DNA of 64,000 nucleotides from Piliocolobus tephrosceles. Lineage: Eukaryota > Chordata > Mammalia > Primates > Cercopithecidae. The stretch spans positions 138,793,150 to 138,857,149 of the forward strand of contig NC_045437.1 in assembly GCF_002776525.5 (NCBI RefSeq), written 5' to 3'. Position numbers and translations under genes: made by a program. Each line of letters opens with the position of its first letter. Within the stretch, counting starts at the first letter, position 1. This document shows positions 12,863-64,000 of the stretch, one piece after another. The notes beneath the pieces are model-generated. The model was not told the DNA's origin. It saw nothing but the letters and a program-made list of their open reading frames with translations, and did not search any database.

Positions 12863-14814
12863 TATAGTCAGTGCATCTATCGTAATAAGCCTTCTCAGTA
12901 AGGAATAGAAAACTTGGTCTCAGAAGACCTTACTGTCTTTCTGAAAATTACCATTAATCAAATCTGCCTAAACTGAGTCTGATTCACCCATCATATTTTA
13001 GTAATCCCTGAAAAAAACTGCATCGTTTCCAAATACTGTCATAAGATCAGAAAATTTTAACAATTGAGTGTTTCATTTCTCAGATTCATTCCCAGCTCTT
13101 CCGTCCAGCAGCTCATGGTCTATAAGCAAATGCTTAAGTTAACTGGGAATGTTGGTACTAAAAGAGCTCCCCAATGCATATTTACTCTACACAGATGCAC
13201 AGCACATCAGATTCACCAGGGTGGAGAGGGGGAGTTTTGAATAATCCTGTGCAAATTGTGCTGTCTAAATATAGACAGAAATGTACAAGGATTATCAAGT
13301 GGAGGGAGGCACAGCTACTTTGGCATTAATATGGAGCCTTTGTATTTGGAGAAGAGTTGGGAACTTTTGGCCTAGGGCACAGTGAGGGAGGAGGAGGATT
13401 TGAAGTGATTGACATAATAACAATAAATCATTATTGAACCAATTCTCTTCCAATCTTTCTTATTATCTCCGGAAGTCTCATTAGGTGTTAATATGCCTCT
13501 AACGCCTGTCCTACATTTGCTGCACTTCCTTTGTAACTTAGAGGAGGCCTTGGGCTCAGAACATTGGCAAGCAGCAGATCACTAGAATTGTAAACTCTTC
13601 TCTTTTTGTCTTGTTGTCATTGTATTTGCTATTATGGTTCTCTTCCATTATGGCAAGTAATATTAGTTTTCTATTTGTGAGTAGTGAAATGTAGTTTCCT
13701 TTTAAGTAAGTTTAAACTTAAAAGAAGTGAGGCAATTTAATGAAAATAATTAAGTGAATGACAGAGGTAGTGAACAAACAGGGCAAAAATTATGAAAGTG
13801 GTAACAGGAAACAGCTGGTAAATAATATATGGGAGAGGCTGGACTAGAGATTCTCAGAATATGCTATTGTGAATCACTCAACAAAACAGAGGATCACTGG
13901 GTAGTTCACAACGATTTCCTCTTCATTTTTAAGTGTGGCAAATTCAGAGCAGTGTATATACAGATTGCTAGAATTCAGACACATGTTTTGACTTGCTTGG
14001 ATATAACAGGGCAGAACAAGCTTCAGAAACAAATCGTAGTAATAGCACGACTATCATGATTTTATACTCTTCACAATTTACAAAGGACTTTCCCTTACGT
14101 TGTAGCATTTGGATAAGTCAACACTTGAAAATGTAAGTTCTAATTCCTTCTGTCTTTAAAGTGCTGTGTGACCCGAGGCCAGTAACTTAACCCCCCAGAG
14201 TCTTCATTCCCTCCACTTCGGCTCAGTGCCAAGGTTTTAAGTGAGCCAGTGGCTGGGTGACCAGATTGCAAATACCTTACTGCATACATGCAAGTTAGAA
14301 TAACCAGAAGACTCTTCAGCTTTGGGGAGGATTCTGGTATTAAATGGCGTGTTATGGCAATAGCAAATGGCATGGGATAATTTGGGGCGAATTCATTCTC
14401 CCACTGTACTGCCTAATAGGATTCAGGCTAAGAGACAGGCCTAAGAGCCAAGAGATCACTTGTGCTCCAGGAACTGCTGGGAGGGAGTACTACGTTCCCA
14501 AATCTTATTATCAGAGAGGAGGGGTTGGAGAGAGTAAGGGAGCTTATGAAAGCTTCATAACTGCCACTCCTAGAGAGGTTCTAGAAGTGAATTATAGCAG
14601 CAGAAAAGTCATAAATCACTAGTTGCGTGCTTGTGGTCCCTCTGCCCACACCAGAGCCACACAGCAGCCATGAGTCCAGTGCTGAATGGACTGTGGCCCC
14701 AACTGTGGGCCATGGGAAGCATCTGGGAGGGCTTTCCAGCCATGTGGGCTCCACGGTGCAGCTGAAAGCGCTGCGAGACAAGGAGCAGCCCCAGACCCAC
14801 TCTGAACTGCTTCA

Positions 14815-14842
14815 AACACACACACACACACACACACACACC
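14815..14842. repeat. (CA)n microsatellite
   Basis: An uninterrupted CA run of about 14 units. Confidence 0.95.
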
Positions 14843-14859
14843 CCATGCCACAAAGAGAA

Positions 14860-15030
14860 AAACAATGTATCGAGCACTTGCTGTGTTCTAAGTGCAGTCC
14901 TAGGTATTTTTAACTATGCTACCTCAGTCATTCCTTGTGCAAAACTCATTTGACAGGTAAGAAAACTAAAGCTCCTCAGACAGGTTAAGTAACTTTCCCA
15001 AGGTAACACAGCTAATAAATGACTAGAACA
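14860..15030. repeat. MIR SINE fragment
   Basis: ATCGAGCACTTGCTGTGTTC, CTAAGTGCAGTCCTAGGTA and GGTAACACAGCTAATAAATG occur in MIR order. Confidence 0.65.
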
Positions 15031-15059
15031 GGATGAATTCCAAATCATCTGTTCTTTTC

Positions 15060-15420
15060 ACTCTTTTGCATTATTCTATATTATGTTTCACAGTACATTT
15101 TAAAAACAAACACATGCAATATGCACATCACAGACATACATCTACAGAAGCATTTTACACATTCACAGCCTACATCCCATGTATATATACAGCTCACATA
15201 CAGACACCTCACATATACACACAAAAAATGCCCATACTAAATGTGATACTTGACATACATACACATGAGCACAGAAATTCACATTTTGCAGATACAAACC
15301 TATGTGACCTAATTCACTATGCATCTACAAACACCCCCATGCACACTCTAGTCCCCACATACATCCATACACATCCATCCATCTGTATACATAACACGTC
15401 TATACAGTCATACCTAGAAA
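15060..15420. repeat. Degenerate CA/CATA-rich tract
   Basis: A strand-biased stretch of imperfect ACACAT, ACATAC and CATCCATAC words. It gives long open frames rich in His and Thr that are not genes. Confidence 0.75.
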
Positions 15421-15655
15421 CCCGCCCACATCACACAAACTCACCTACATCCATAGACACACACAAAGAAACTAAAGCGCATTTGTTCCTCACCCTGTCC
15501 ATCAAAATTAGCTCACCAGGATATGAGTAAGGATCTTCAGATTATTAAGCAATAGTAAGAGTGTCTAAAGAGTCCTAGAATACCCTCCGAACCTTCAAAG
15601 CAATACCAGATTGCTTTCAGTATTTTCCATTACTGTGTATAATAGTCTAATTATT
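15341..15655 (+). repeat. Direct duplication, copy 2 (~0.3 kb)
   Basis: Partner of 12556-12862, 2.8 kb downstream. This copy has extra bases such as AATAGTAAGAGTGTC where copy 1 has AAGAGTGTC. Its upstream edge merges into a CA/CATA-rich stretch. Confidence 0.85.
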
Positions 15656-16306
15656 CTAAAATTGTTAATCCATGTATAAATATTTATGAACACTTTTTAC
15701 TAGCCAGGATATTTGATTAATTAAAGTAGCACATTATTCATTCATTCATTCGCTGTGCAATTACTGAGTACCAATTAAGTATGAGACACCATGGTAGACA
15801 CAGTGGGGAATGAAAGAACAAACAAACAAATAATAAATAAAACCACCATGACTCCTGCTCTTAAAACACAAACACAGATAACTACATCAGCACCTGGTGA
15901 GTGAGTTTATGGGTGTTGTGGGGGGGGTGGAGGAGCAAGGAGACAAGACGGCTCTGAGGCTTCTAATCCTAAAGAGCGGAAGTATATTGATGTCATCTGG
16001 GGAAACTGATTTAGAGGAGCAAGTCTGGGAAGGAAGCTGTAGAGTTCAGTTTAGGAGATGAATTTGACACACTGGCAGAACACTGAGATAAACGTGTCCC
16101 ACAGGTGTTTTCAAATTAGGAAGGGGGTTTTAAGGAAGAGGCCAGGGTGGTGACAGATTTGAGAGTCATCCATTATTAATTGATTGCTTAAACAGTTACA
16201 ACTGATGAAACCAGAAAAGAAGCCAAGAGGAAGAACAAGACAGGTTGGGTACAAATCCTTGGGGAACGTTATGCACTGCTTGGCTAGGTGACAGAAGCTT
16301 CCACCT

Positions 16307-16340
16307 TACACACACACACACACACACACATACACATACA
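16307..16340. repeat. (CA)n microsatellite
   Basis: A CA run of about a dozen units, followed by imperfect CATACA words. Confidence 0.95.
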
Positions 16341-16541
16341 TTCACATCTCTATGCATTTCCTCCAACATCCCAGTCCCACAAGCACATGTCAGTGCTGCT
16401 CATGGCTTCTAACTATCTCCTGGATATAATTTCAGTACTAGGAAAGCTCAGTTGCCCAAAGCAACCCAAATTAGTGTTCTTCAACATTTGAGACTTCAAC
16501 ATTGACTCTTATTGAAATCTATATGCTTTAAGAGTTTAGCA

Positions 16542-17127
16542 TGGCAACTCCTCAAGGATCTAGAACCAGAAATACCATTTGACCCAGCAATCCCATTACT
16601 GGGTATACATACCCCAAAGGATTATAAATCATTCTACTACAAAGACACATGCACATGTATGTTTACTGCAGCACTATTTACAATAGCAAAGACTTGGAAC
16701 CAACCCAAATGTCCATCAATGATAGACTGGATAAAGAAAATGTGGCACATATACACCATGGAATACTATGCAGACATAAAAAAGGATGAGTTTGTGTCCT
16801 TTGTAGGGACATGGATGAAGCTGGAAACCATCATTCTCAGCAAACTAACACAGGAACAGGAAACCAAACACTGCATGTTCTCACTCATAAGTGGGAGTTG
16901 AACAATGAGAACACATGGACACAGGGAAGGGAACATCACACACCAGGGCCTGTCGGGTGGTGGGGGGCAAGGGAAGGGAGAGCATTAGGACAAATACCTA
17001 ATGCAAGAGGGCCTTACAACCTAGATGACAGGTTGATAGGTGCAGCAAACCACCATGGCAAATGTATACCTATGTAACAAACCTACACATTCTGTACATG
17101 TATCCCAGAACTTTAAATAAATAAATA
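16542..17127 (+). mobile_element. 5'-truncated L1 (L1PA-type 3' end)
   Basis: The sequence encodes the extreme C-terminal part of L1 ORF2 (residue strings such as IPFDPAIPLLG and MWHIYTMEYYADIKKDEF), followed by a 3' UTR with GGTGGGGGGCAAGGGAAGGG and an (AAAT)n tail. It is flanked by a 12-bp target-site duplication with one mismatch: AAGAGTTTAGCA at 16530-16541 and AAGAGTTTGGCA at 17128-17139. The insertion is about 586 bp, so nearly all of the element was lost at its 5' end during integration. Low divergence suggests a primate-age L1. Confidence 0.93.
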
Positions 17128-17969
17128 AAGAGTTTGGCAGAAGGAGGGTCATGTTCTTAATACATGAGTAATTCATACTGTGGTATGAATGGGGCCCTAA
17201 AGCCACTTTGTTGAATGGGTGTGGGGTGGGAGAGGGGTGACAGAAACAGTGTGATGCATCCCCACAGTCTGATTTCTAATCACCTAACTCTCGATACAGT
17301 GAAGTAGGCTACTACCGATTTACTCTGGGTCCTATGTCAGTCCCTTCTGCTAACTGGGCCTCAATTTCCCAAGTGAGATTTTCTGAAGTATGTGTTTCTT
17401 GAGACAGCGATCCCATAAGTACAAGCACATAAGCTTGTCAAAGCTTCTGAGGATACTTGAGGTAAAAATGCCTGATAAAATTTGTGTTCCAGAATGCATC
17501 TGACTTTGCAACTTTTTAAAAAATTGGTGACTCTGATTCTGAAAATAAGCCTTGAGGAAATGGTAAATTATTTGATCTCTAACATCCTTTCTGTCTGTGT
17601 GGCTCCATGGACCTGTGAGAGTGCAGTTGCCCAACACAGGGTTAGGTCTACCAAAAGACTAACCTCTACTCTTCTCTCCCAGGGACACCCAGCTGCCAAG
17701 TGTGGTTACTCAAAATCCCAGAGATGAAGCCCTAAAAATGTCAGTGACTTCTCAGCATCAATCAGACACTTGGCTGTCTGCCAGGATACCATGCTGGCTG
17801 ATATTTGGGCTGGGTAAACAATTTAACCAGGGCCTTACCTCATTAAGGACCTATATTACCCATTTCTCCAGCTAAGTGTGGTTCTACAGAGGTTGGACAA
17901 GGCTGGGATCTGATCACAGTATGAGAAAGAGCCATTATTAACCTTTTGCTTTCCTCTCTTCCTCCTTAG

Positions 17970-58486
<40,517 letters not shown>

Positions 58487-59678
58487 TAATAGTAAATACT
58501 GTGTGTCAGGGATCTCCAACACTAATCCCATATCTAGAGATGTGATAGAAAGATTCACAGGACTCAGCATAAAGTTGTATTCGCAGCTAAGATTTATTTA
58601 TTTTTTAATTTTTTAAATTAAAAAAGGCCTTTATATTCCACCCTTTGAGTTGCAGTTGGGACAACTGGGAGATGGGGAAGAGTTGGAGTGGGATGAAGAA
58701 CTAGGAGGGGCTCAATGGCTGGAGGCCTAGTCCACTTAGTTTTTGTACTGGAAGAGCTCACTGCTGGTTTCATTGGGAAGACACATGTGGATGAGGGCTT
58801 CTGTCACCAAAAAGGGTTCGCAGTTGGCAGAGTGGTGACGGTCTTCAAAGTAACCCTTCTTCTGCTGGCCAACAGTCCAGGGAATTCATATGTTGGCACT
58901 ACAATTGGCTACACCAGCAGAAAAGTTGTTGATGTTGGAGGTTTCATGGAATCCAGCTAGGTGCTGGGCTTTGTCCAGGCCTCCCTTGGGATCATAGGTG
59001 TGGATGTGGTACTGGTGCCACTTGCTTAGTTTCTCAATGGCCTCCTCAATGTACGTCAGGCCATTCTCCTCCCACATGGCCTTGGTGATAAAGTTGGTAT
59101 GGCAGCCTGTACCCTTCCAGTTCCCAGGAATGGGCTTAGAATCAAAGGTTGCTATCACTCCAAAGTCTTCACATACATGATGCAAAATGAAACAGGCCAC
59201 TCAGAAACGATCTCCCATGCTGATTCCTTCACAGCATCTGATTTGAAATTCCCACTGGGCAGGCATGACCTCAGCATTAGTCCCTGCCATCTTGACTCCA
59301 GCATACAAGCAGGCCTGGTAATGGGCCTCCACAATGTCCATACCATAGGCTTCGTCTGCTCCCACACTGCAGTAATATGGACCTGGGTTCCTGGGAAGCC
59401 ATTGGAAGGCCAACCAAAGGGGTGCCCATCTGTCCCCATGAGGGGATATTCCTGGTCCGTGCCAAACCAGGGGAGCTGGTTGTTCACCATGTCCATTATC
59501 CACTTACAGGTGCGCCTCAAATTGGTCTCTGCAGCCTTTTGGTTGTACTTGAAAACTTCACAGAACACCAGCTTGTAGGGTCTTTACTGAAGGTATCCCA
59601 AAACATGGCAGCAGGCACGAAATGCATGTCACTGTTGGCACCTTCAGACTATAACATACTAGAGCCATCAAAATGCCA

Positions 59679-60181
59679 GGCCAGGCATGGTGGCTCAGCC
59701 TGTAATCCCAGCACTTTGGGAGGCCGAGGCAGGTGGATCACCTGAGGTCAGGAGTTGGAGACCAGCCTGGCCAACATAGTAAAACCCCGTCTCTACTAAA
59801 AATACAAAAAATTAGCTGGGGATAGTCGCACACACCTGTAACCTAGCTACTTGGGAGGCTGAGGCGGGAGAATCACTTGAACCTGGGAGGCCGAGGTTGC
59901 AGTGAGCTGAAATCGTGCCATTGCACTCCAGCCTGGGCAACAAGAGTGAAAACTCTGTCAGAAAGAAAAGAAAGAGAGAAACAAAGAAAGAAGGAAAAGA
60001 AAGAAAGAGGAGGGAAGAAAGAAAGGAAGGAAGAAAGGAAGGAGAAAGGAAGGAAGGGAAGGAAGGAAGAAAGGAAGAGAGAGAGAAAGAAAGAGAAGGA
60101 AGGAAGGAAGGAAGGAGAAAGAGAGAGAAAGAAAGAAAGGCAAGAAAGAGAAAAAAGAAAAGAAAAGAAAAAGAAAGAATG

Positions 60182-60228
<47 letters not shown>

Positions 60229-60238
60229 NNNNNNNNNN

Positions 60239-60297
<59 letters not shown>

Positions 60298-60340
60298 AGA
60301 AAAGAAAAGGAAGAAAAAAGACAAGACAAAGAAGAAATTC
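59679..60340 (+). mobile_element. Alu with expanded (GAAA)n tail inside the GLUL pseudogene
   Basis: An Alu body runs from 59679 (GGCCAGGCATGGTGGCTC) to about 59955. Its tail has grown into about 380 bp of GAAA/GGAA purine repeat. Short flanks AAAATGCCA and GAAATTCCA may be a decayed target-site duplication. It separates the codons for EELPEWNF from those for DGSSML of the pseudogene. Confidence 0.93.
59956..60336. repeat. Polypurine (GAAA)n/(GGAA)n microsatellite with a 10-N gap
   Basis: An almost pure A/G strand for about 380 bp. Long exact GAAA runs lie on both sides of N positions 60229-60238. The gap is probably a collapse in the repeat, so the true length is unknown. Long Phe/Leu/Ser or Lys/Glu open frames here are artefacts. 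Confidence 0.97.
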
Positions 60341-60864
60341 CACTCAGGCAACTCTTCCACACACTTGGGCTCACTGTCCCAGGTCCGGGTCTTGCAGCGC
60401 AGTCCTTCTCCAGTAACATCGATCCAGATATACATGGCCTGGACTTTCTCACCCTGAGGCAGGGACATGTACACATGCTTAAGGATTTTGTTTAAGTGGG
60501 AACGTGCTGAGGCGGTCATGGTGGAAGGCGTTCTGGGCGCCGAGCAGTCGGGCGAGCGGGTAAAGGTAGGCGGCGAGAGTGAAGTGAGGAGAGGAGAGGA
60601 GACCACCGTGCTGCTCACACACTCCACTCTTCTCCCATTCTCAGCTCTCCACAGCTAATATTTATTACAGCAACATATTCAGAAGATATGGCTAACTCAT
60701 CAGGGGGAAAGAACATAGGCAGAGACTAGAGGAATCCATGTGCGGGCTTCCTTACTCTCCCCCTCCCATGAGGGGTCACACAGAATGCACTCTTACTCCA
60801 GCAACAACAATGCAGACACGTGTGTGCTATGTTTCTGCCCCAAAAGACAGAAAAACAGAAACTG

Positions 60865-61034
60865 TTAGCCAGGCATGGTGGCCCGCGCTTGTAATCCCAG
60901 CTAGTTGGGAGGCTGAGGTTGAAGAATCACTTGAACCCGAGAGGCGGAGGTTGAAGTGATCCAAGATCATGCCACTGTACTCCAGCCTGGGCAACAGAGT
61001 GAGATTCCATCTAAAAAAAGAAAGAAAGAAGGAA
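60865..61034 (+). mobile_element. 5'-truncated Alu (right monomer)
   Basis: Begins TTAGCCAGGCATGGTGGCCC and ends with GAAAGAAAGAAGG, followed by AAAGAAAAACAGA. A matching AGAAAAACAGA precedes the element, a likely target-site duplication. Confidence 0.9.
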
Positions 61035-61667
61035 AGAAAAACAGAGTCTGCTCTATGCTCTAAGATTCATTAGAGGCTCAGTGTTCCATGTTTTAACTGG
61101 GGGCTGGTCATATCAGCACCCTCTGCCTAGCATGTGCCAAAATTCCAGACTCCCAAAAGGAAAGCTGATTGTTCAGCATGAACCAGATTGTACAATCTAG
61201 GCACAGTGAGCCAGCCTTATCAGTTAGGGAAAGTAGGAATACTCCCAAAATCCAAGTTCCCAGATGCCATCCAAGAGGCAACCTTGCAAGCAGGCCCTTC
61301 CTAAGATAGCAGTCTCAGGCCTGTTTTGTTAACCCTTTTCTGAACACACATCAATTTGATACTTATATTTCTAGTGTTAAACACCACATTTGGTGTTAAC
61401 TCCTAAACCATATTCTGCTTCTTTCACTATCAACACTAGACACAGCATTCTGCTCCATTCACTATTAATGTCAGATACACATTCTGCTCCATTCACCCTT
61501 ATGCTAGACACAGCACTCTGTTCCATTCACTTCTAACACCAGACACAGCATCTCACTTCATTCATTATTAACACCAGGCACTATTTTTCTTTCAGTCACC
61601 CTTACGATCAATACAACCTTCTGTTCGCTTCACTGTCAACACTAGATCTTGCATTCTGCTTAATTCA

Positions 61668-61942
61668 CTACTTTTTTTTTTTTTTTTAAGATGAAGTCTC
61701 ACTCTGTTGTCCAAGCTGGAGTGCAGTGGCATAATCTCAGCTCACTGCAACCTCCACCTCCCAGGTTCAAGCAATTCTCCCGCCTCAGCCTCCCGGGTAG
61801 CTGGGACTACAGGCATGCGCTGCCATGCCTGGCTAATGTTTGTATTTTTAGTAGAGATGGGGTTTCACTATGTTGGCCAGGCTGGTCTTGAACTCCTGAC
61901 CTCGTGATCCACCCACCTTAGCCTCCCAAAGTGCTAGGATTA
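61668..61942 (-). mobile_element. Alu in the tandem array
   Basis: A reverse-oriented Alu that starts with a T run and stops at GTGCTAGGATTA, lacking its first bases. It is flanked by CTTAATTCA at 61659-61667 and 61943-61951. It interrupts a repeat unit. Confidence 0.94.
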
Positions 61943-62285
61943 CTTAATTCATTTCTAATGCTAAACATAATGTTCCATTTCACTTACTATTAATGCTAGA
62001 CACCATATACTCCTACATTCACCCCTAGTTGAGGTACAACATTCTGTGCTTTTCACTGTTAATGATTGATGCTTCATTCTACTTCACTCTCTTTTAATGT
62101 TACATGCTGCATTCTACCACATTCACTACTATTGTTTGAGTCGCATTCTGTTCTACTCATTCAAAAATAGACATGATATTCTGCTCTACTATTAATGCCA
62201 GACACCACATTCTGCTTCCTTTAGCCTTCTGCTAGAAACAATGTTTTGCACCATTTCCAATTAATGCTGCTTAACATTCTGTTTT

Positions 62286-62745
62286 GACATAGAAAAGTTG
62301 AAAGAATATACAATAAACACCCTCACACCCTTTACCCAGGATCACCAGTCATCTTTTCCCACATACACTTTCTCAGTATAGGTAGACAGATGGATAAATA
62401 GATAGATAGGCAGGTAGGTAGGTAGATGCAATTTTTGCTGATTCAACAAAGACATGGCAATTCACCTCAAAATAAGGAAGAAGAATCACAATGACATTAT
62501 CACATCTTTAAAAATTAACATTAATTCAATGGTTATTATTGAATTAGAAATAATTCAATTTGAAATAATTCAATAATGTCATCTAATACAGGACCTTTAT
62601 TTAAATTCCCCCAGTTGTCAAAAAAGTCATCAGAAAATATGATGAGGGATCCAATCAAGGATCTAATTCATATTGCACACGGTTGCTCTATTTTGTCTCT
62701 TTTAACCTAGAACAGTCTCCTAGCTGTTTTTTGTTTTTCATGACA
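62286..62745. mobile_element. Ancient LINE-like fragment in the tandem array
   Basis: GAAAGAATATACAATAAACACC, TTTACCCAGGATCACCAGTC, AAATTCCCCCAGTTGTC and GATCCAATCAAGGATC resemble old L1 3' sequence. A short (GATA/GGTA)n run lies at 62392-62425. Array text resumes right after it (CATGACACTGTTCCATTAAC). Confidence 0.55.
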
Positions 62746-63160
62746 CTGTTCCATTAACTTTTAATGTGAGACAACATTCTGTTTCATTTGCCATCAGCAG
62801 TAGACACCACACTCTCCTCTATTCACCCTTACAACAAAACTCGACAATATGCTCTCTCCAGCATTCACACTAGACCTCAAATTCTGCTACATTCACCACA
62901 AATGCTTGAATCCACATTCTCTGATCACTATTAACACCTGACAACACATTCTGCTGTGTGCTATTGTAACAGCAGACATAATGTTCTGCTTTCTTTTCCT
63001 TATGCTAGATTCAACATTCTGTTCCACTCACTATTAATAGTTGATGCCACATTCTTCTCTACTTATGGTTTACACTAGACTCAACATTCTGCTGCACTCG
63101 TGGTTAACAATATTTGGCTCCATATGTTATTAACACTCAATTCCACCTTCCTCTTCATTC

Positions 63161-63969
63161 ATACTTTTTATTTATTTGCCTTTTTAAGTATTAGATTTAG
63201 TTCCTTTTAGTATATTCACAAAGTTGTACAACCCTATCTATACAACTGCCTATAGATAGTATCTAATTCCAGAACATTTTCATCACCCGGAAAGAAAATC
63301 CATACCCTCCAACAGTCATTCCTCATTCTCCACTCCCAAGAGCCTCTGGTAACGATAAATGGATACTTACTACCTGTAAAAACCTGCCTTTTCTGGGTGT
63401 CTCGTATAAATGTAATCATGCAATATGTGGCCTTTTATGATTGGCTTTTTTCATTTAGTGTTTCAAGGTTCATCCATGCTGTAGAATGCATCAGTACTTC
63501 ATTCCTTTATATGGCTGAATAACATTCCATAGTTTAGAGATATCACATTTTGTTATCCATTCAGCAGTTAGGCATTTGGTTTATTTTCACTTTGGCTATT
63601 ATAAATAATGCTGCTGTGAACATCTGTGTACAAGTTTTTGTGTGGACCTGTTTTTAATTCTCAAAGGTATATAACTAGAAGTGAAACTGTTGTGTCACAT
63701 GTACGACATGCTTAACTTTTTGAGGAACTGCCAAACTGTTTTCCAAAGCAGCTATACCATTTTATGATCCCACCAGGGTTCCAATGTCTCCACATCTTCA
63801 CAAACACATATTATTATCTGGTATTTTTTAACTGTAGCCATTTAGTGCATGTGAAATGGTATTGCATTGTGATTTTGATTTGCATTTTGCTAATGAATAA
63901 TAATGCTGAGCATCATTTCATGTGCTTAGTGATCACTTCTATATCTTCTTTGGTGAAATGTCTGCATTT
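63161..63969 (-). mobile_element. L1M-type ORF2/3' fragment in the tandem array
   Basis: Read on the - strand this is old L1: in + orientation ATTTTCATCACCCGGAAAG, CAAGGTTCATCCATGCTGTAG, AATAATGCTGCTGTGAACATC and CTTTTTGAGGAACTGCC occur in the order of an L1M complement. Tandem-array sequence lies on both sides (CTCTTCATTCATAC before, GCATTTCTGCTCCACTCAC after), so the L1 landed in an existing array. Confidence 0.88.
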
Positions 63970-64000
63970 CTGCTCCACTCACTATTAAAATCTTTTGGTC

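Larger units (their letters stand above)
1..17969 (+). other. GLRA1 intron 1 (3' part)
   Basis: This stretch lies upstream of the first GLRA1 exon seen here and must be intron 1, because the first codon of that exon is split and the signal-peptide exon is missing. I see no conserved coding exon. It holds degraded MIR, L2 and CR1/L3-like fragments, an old L1 3' end near 4.8-5.3 kb, a C/T-rich stretch at 11.4-11.9 kb, a 48-bp tandem duplication at 10.28 kb, a diverged 0.3-kb direct duplication (12.55 and 15.34 kb), CA repeats and a truncated L1 at 16.54-17.13 kb. There is no full-length Alu in these 18 kb, in contrast with intron 3. Confidence 0.85.
58599..60652 (-). pseudogene. Processed pseudogene of glutamine synthetase (GLUL), split by an Alu
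   Basis: The - strand carries an intronless copy of GLUL, the enzyme that makes glutamine from glutamate and ammonia. The start codon is at 60519-60517, in the context TTCCACC-ATG, and the stop is at 58738-58736 after residues FQYKN. Recognisable parts are HLNKILKHVYMSLPQGEKVQ, GTDGHPFGWPSNGFPG, NAEVMPAQWEFQI and GFHETSNINNFSAGVAN. It is dead: an in-frame stop follows GSSML, there are frameshifts near FSKDP, PGTQ and VANCSAN, and an Alu interrupts it after EELPEWNF. A 5' UTR, a 3' UTR and an A/T-rich decayed tail (58599-58625) are present. It is flanked by AGCTAAGATTTATT (58585-58598) and AGCTAATATTTATT (60653-60666), a target-site duplication with one mismatch. It may be the GLUL-like pseudogene reported at human 5q33, from memory. 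Confidence 0.96.
58501..61345. mobile_element. LTR-like element (family uncertain) split by the GLUL retrocopy
   Basis: Outside the GLUL insertion, 58501-58598 and 60653-61345 join into one element. It starts TGTGTCAGGGATCTCCAACAC and ends near GGCCTGTTTTGTTAACCC. CAGACTCCCAAAAGGAAAGC and CACAGTGAGCCAGCCTTATC recall ERVL-type LTRs such as MER21 or MLT2, but I cannot settle the family by eye. It lies within the tandem array. Confidence 0.5.

Noticed and set aside
15033..15530. Open frame of 165 codons rich in His and Thr
   Set aside because: A product of CA/CATA repeat sequence; the diverged direct copy at 12.6 kb does not preserve the frame.
1..17969. Search for GLRA1 exon 1 (signal peptide) and promoter
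   Set aside because: No sequence encoding the alpha-1 signal peptide start was seen and no CpG-rich promoter-like region is present, so exon 1 must lie further upstream.
58736..60519. A functional glutamine synthetase gene
   Set aside because: Intronless, with an in-frame stop, several frameshifts, an Alu insertion and flanking duplications. It is a processed pseudogene.
59812..60627. Long Phe/Leu/Ser frame on the - strand and Lys/Glu frames on the + strand
   Set aside because: They are translations of the GAAA tract, crossing an N gap and an Alu.

Overview
The window is vertebrate genomic DNA, almost certainly from a primate and most likely an Old World monkey. It is dense in Alu elements, and also carries L1PA-type L1, THE1 and MIR/L2 repeats. 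One young AluY at 37355-37655 carries the right-monomer variant (AGATCTGGCCACTGC instead of AGATCGCGCCACTGC) that I associate with cercopithecid AluY subfamilies. Two runs of N (42175-42574 and 60229-60238) mark gaps in a draft assembly.

The only protein-coding gene I can support is GLRA1, the alpha-1 subunit of the strychnine-sensitive glycine receptor, on the + strand. Six coding exons are present: 17970-18097, 23603-23670, 49468-49691, 53094-53176, 54292-54429 and 57927-58141. By comparison with known GLRA1 structure they are exons 2-7. All have canonical AG acceptors and GT donors and join in frame into 285 residues, precursor residues 20-304. These run from the end of the signal peptide through the extracellular agonist-binding domain, TM1, the pore-lining TM2 and the TM2-TM3 linker. 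The signal-peptide exon lies before the window; the exons for TM3, the cytoplasmic loop and TM4 lie after it.

Layout: 1-17969 is intron 1 (old MIR/L2/CR1-L3 fragments, a 5'-truncated L1, a local 0.3-kb duplication). 18098-23602 is intron 2. 23671-49467 is the large intron 3, with most Alus, a THE1 retrovirus-like element with both LTRs, a 5S rRNA retropseudogene, nested L1/L3 pieces and the 400-N gap. 49692-53093, 53177-54291 and 54430-57926 are introns 4-6. 58142-64000 is the start of intron 7.

Intron 7 is the most unusual stretch. An old degenerate tandem repeat with a 34-35 bp period runs from about 58.3 kb to the window end. It is interrupted by an LTR-like element that contains an antisense processed glutamine synthetase (GLUL) pseudogene, itself split by an Alu with a long (GAAA)n tail. 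Other points of interest are an L1-fragment/Alu composite inside one target-site duplication (55631-56291), a tailless 5S retropseudogene with a 17-bp duplication (34674-34795), several long near-perfect palindromes, and a MIR element that abuts the exon 7 splice acceptor. No CRISPR array, operon, functional tRNA or functional rRNA gene was seen.
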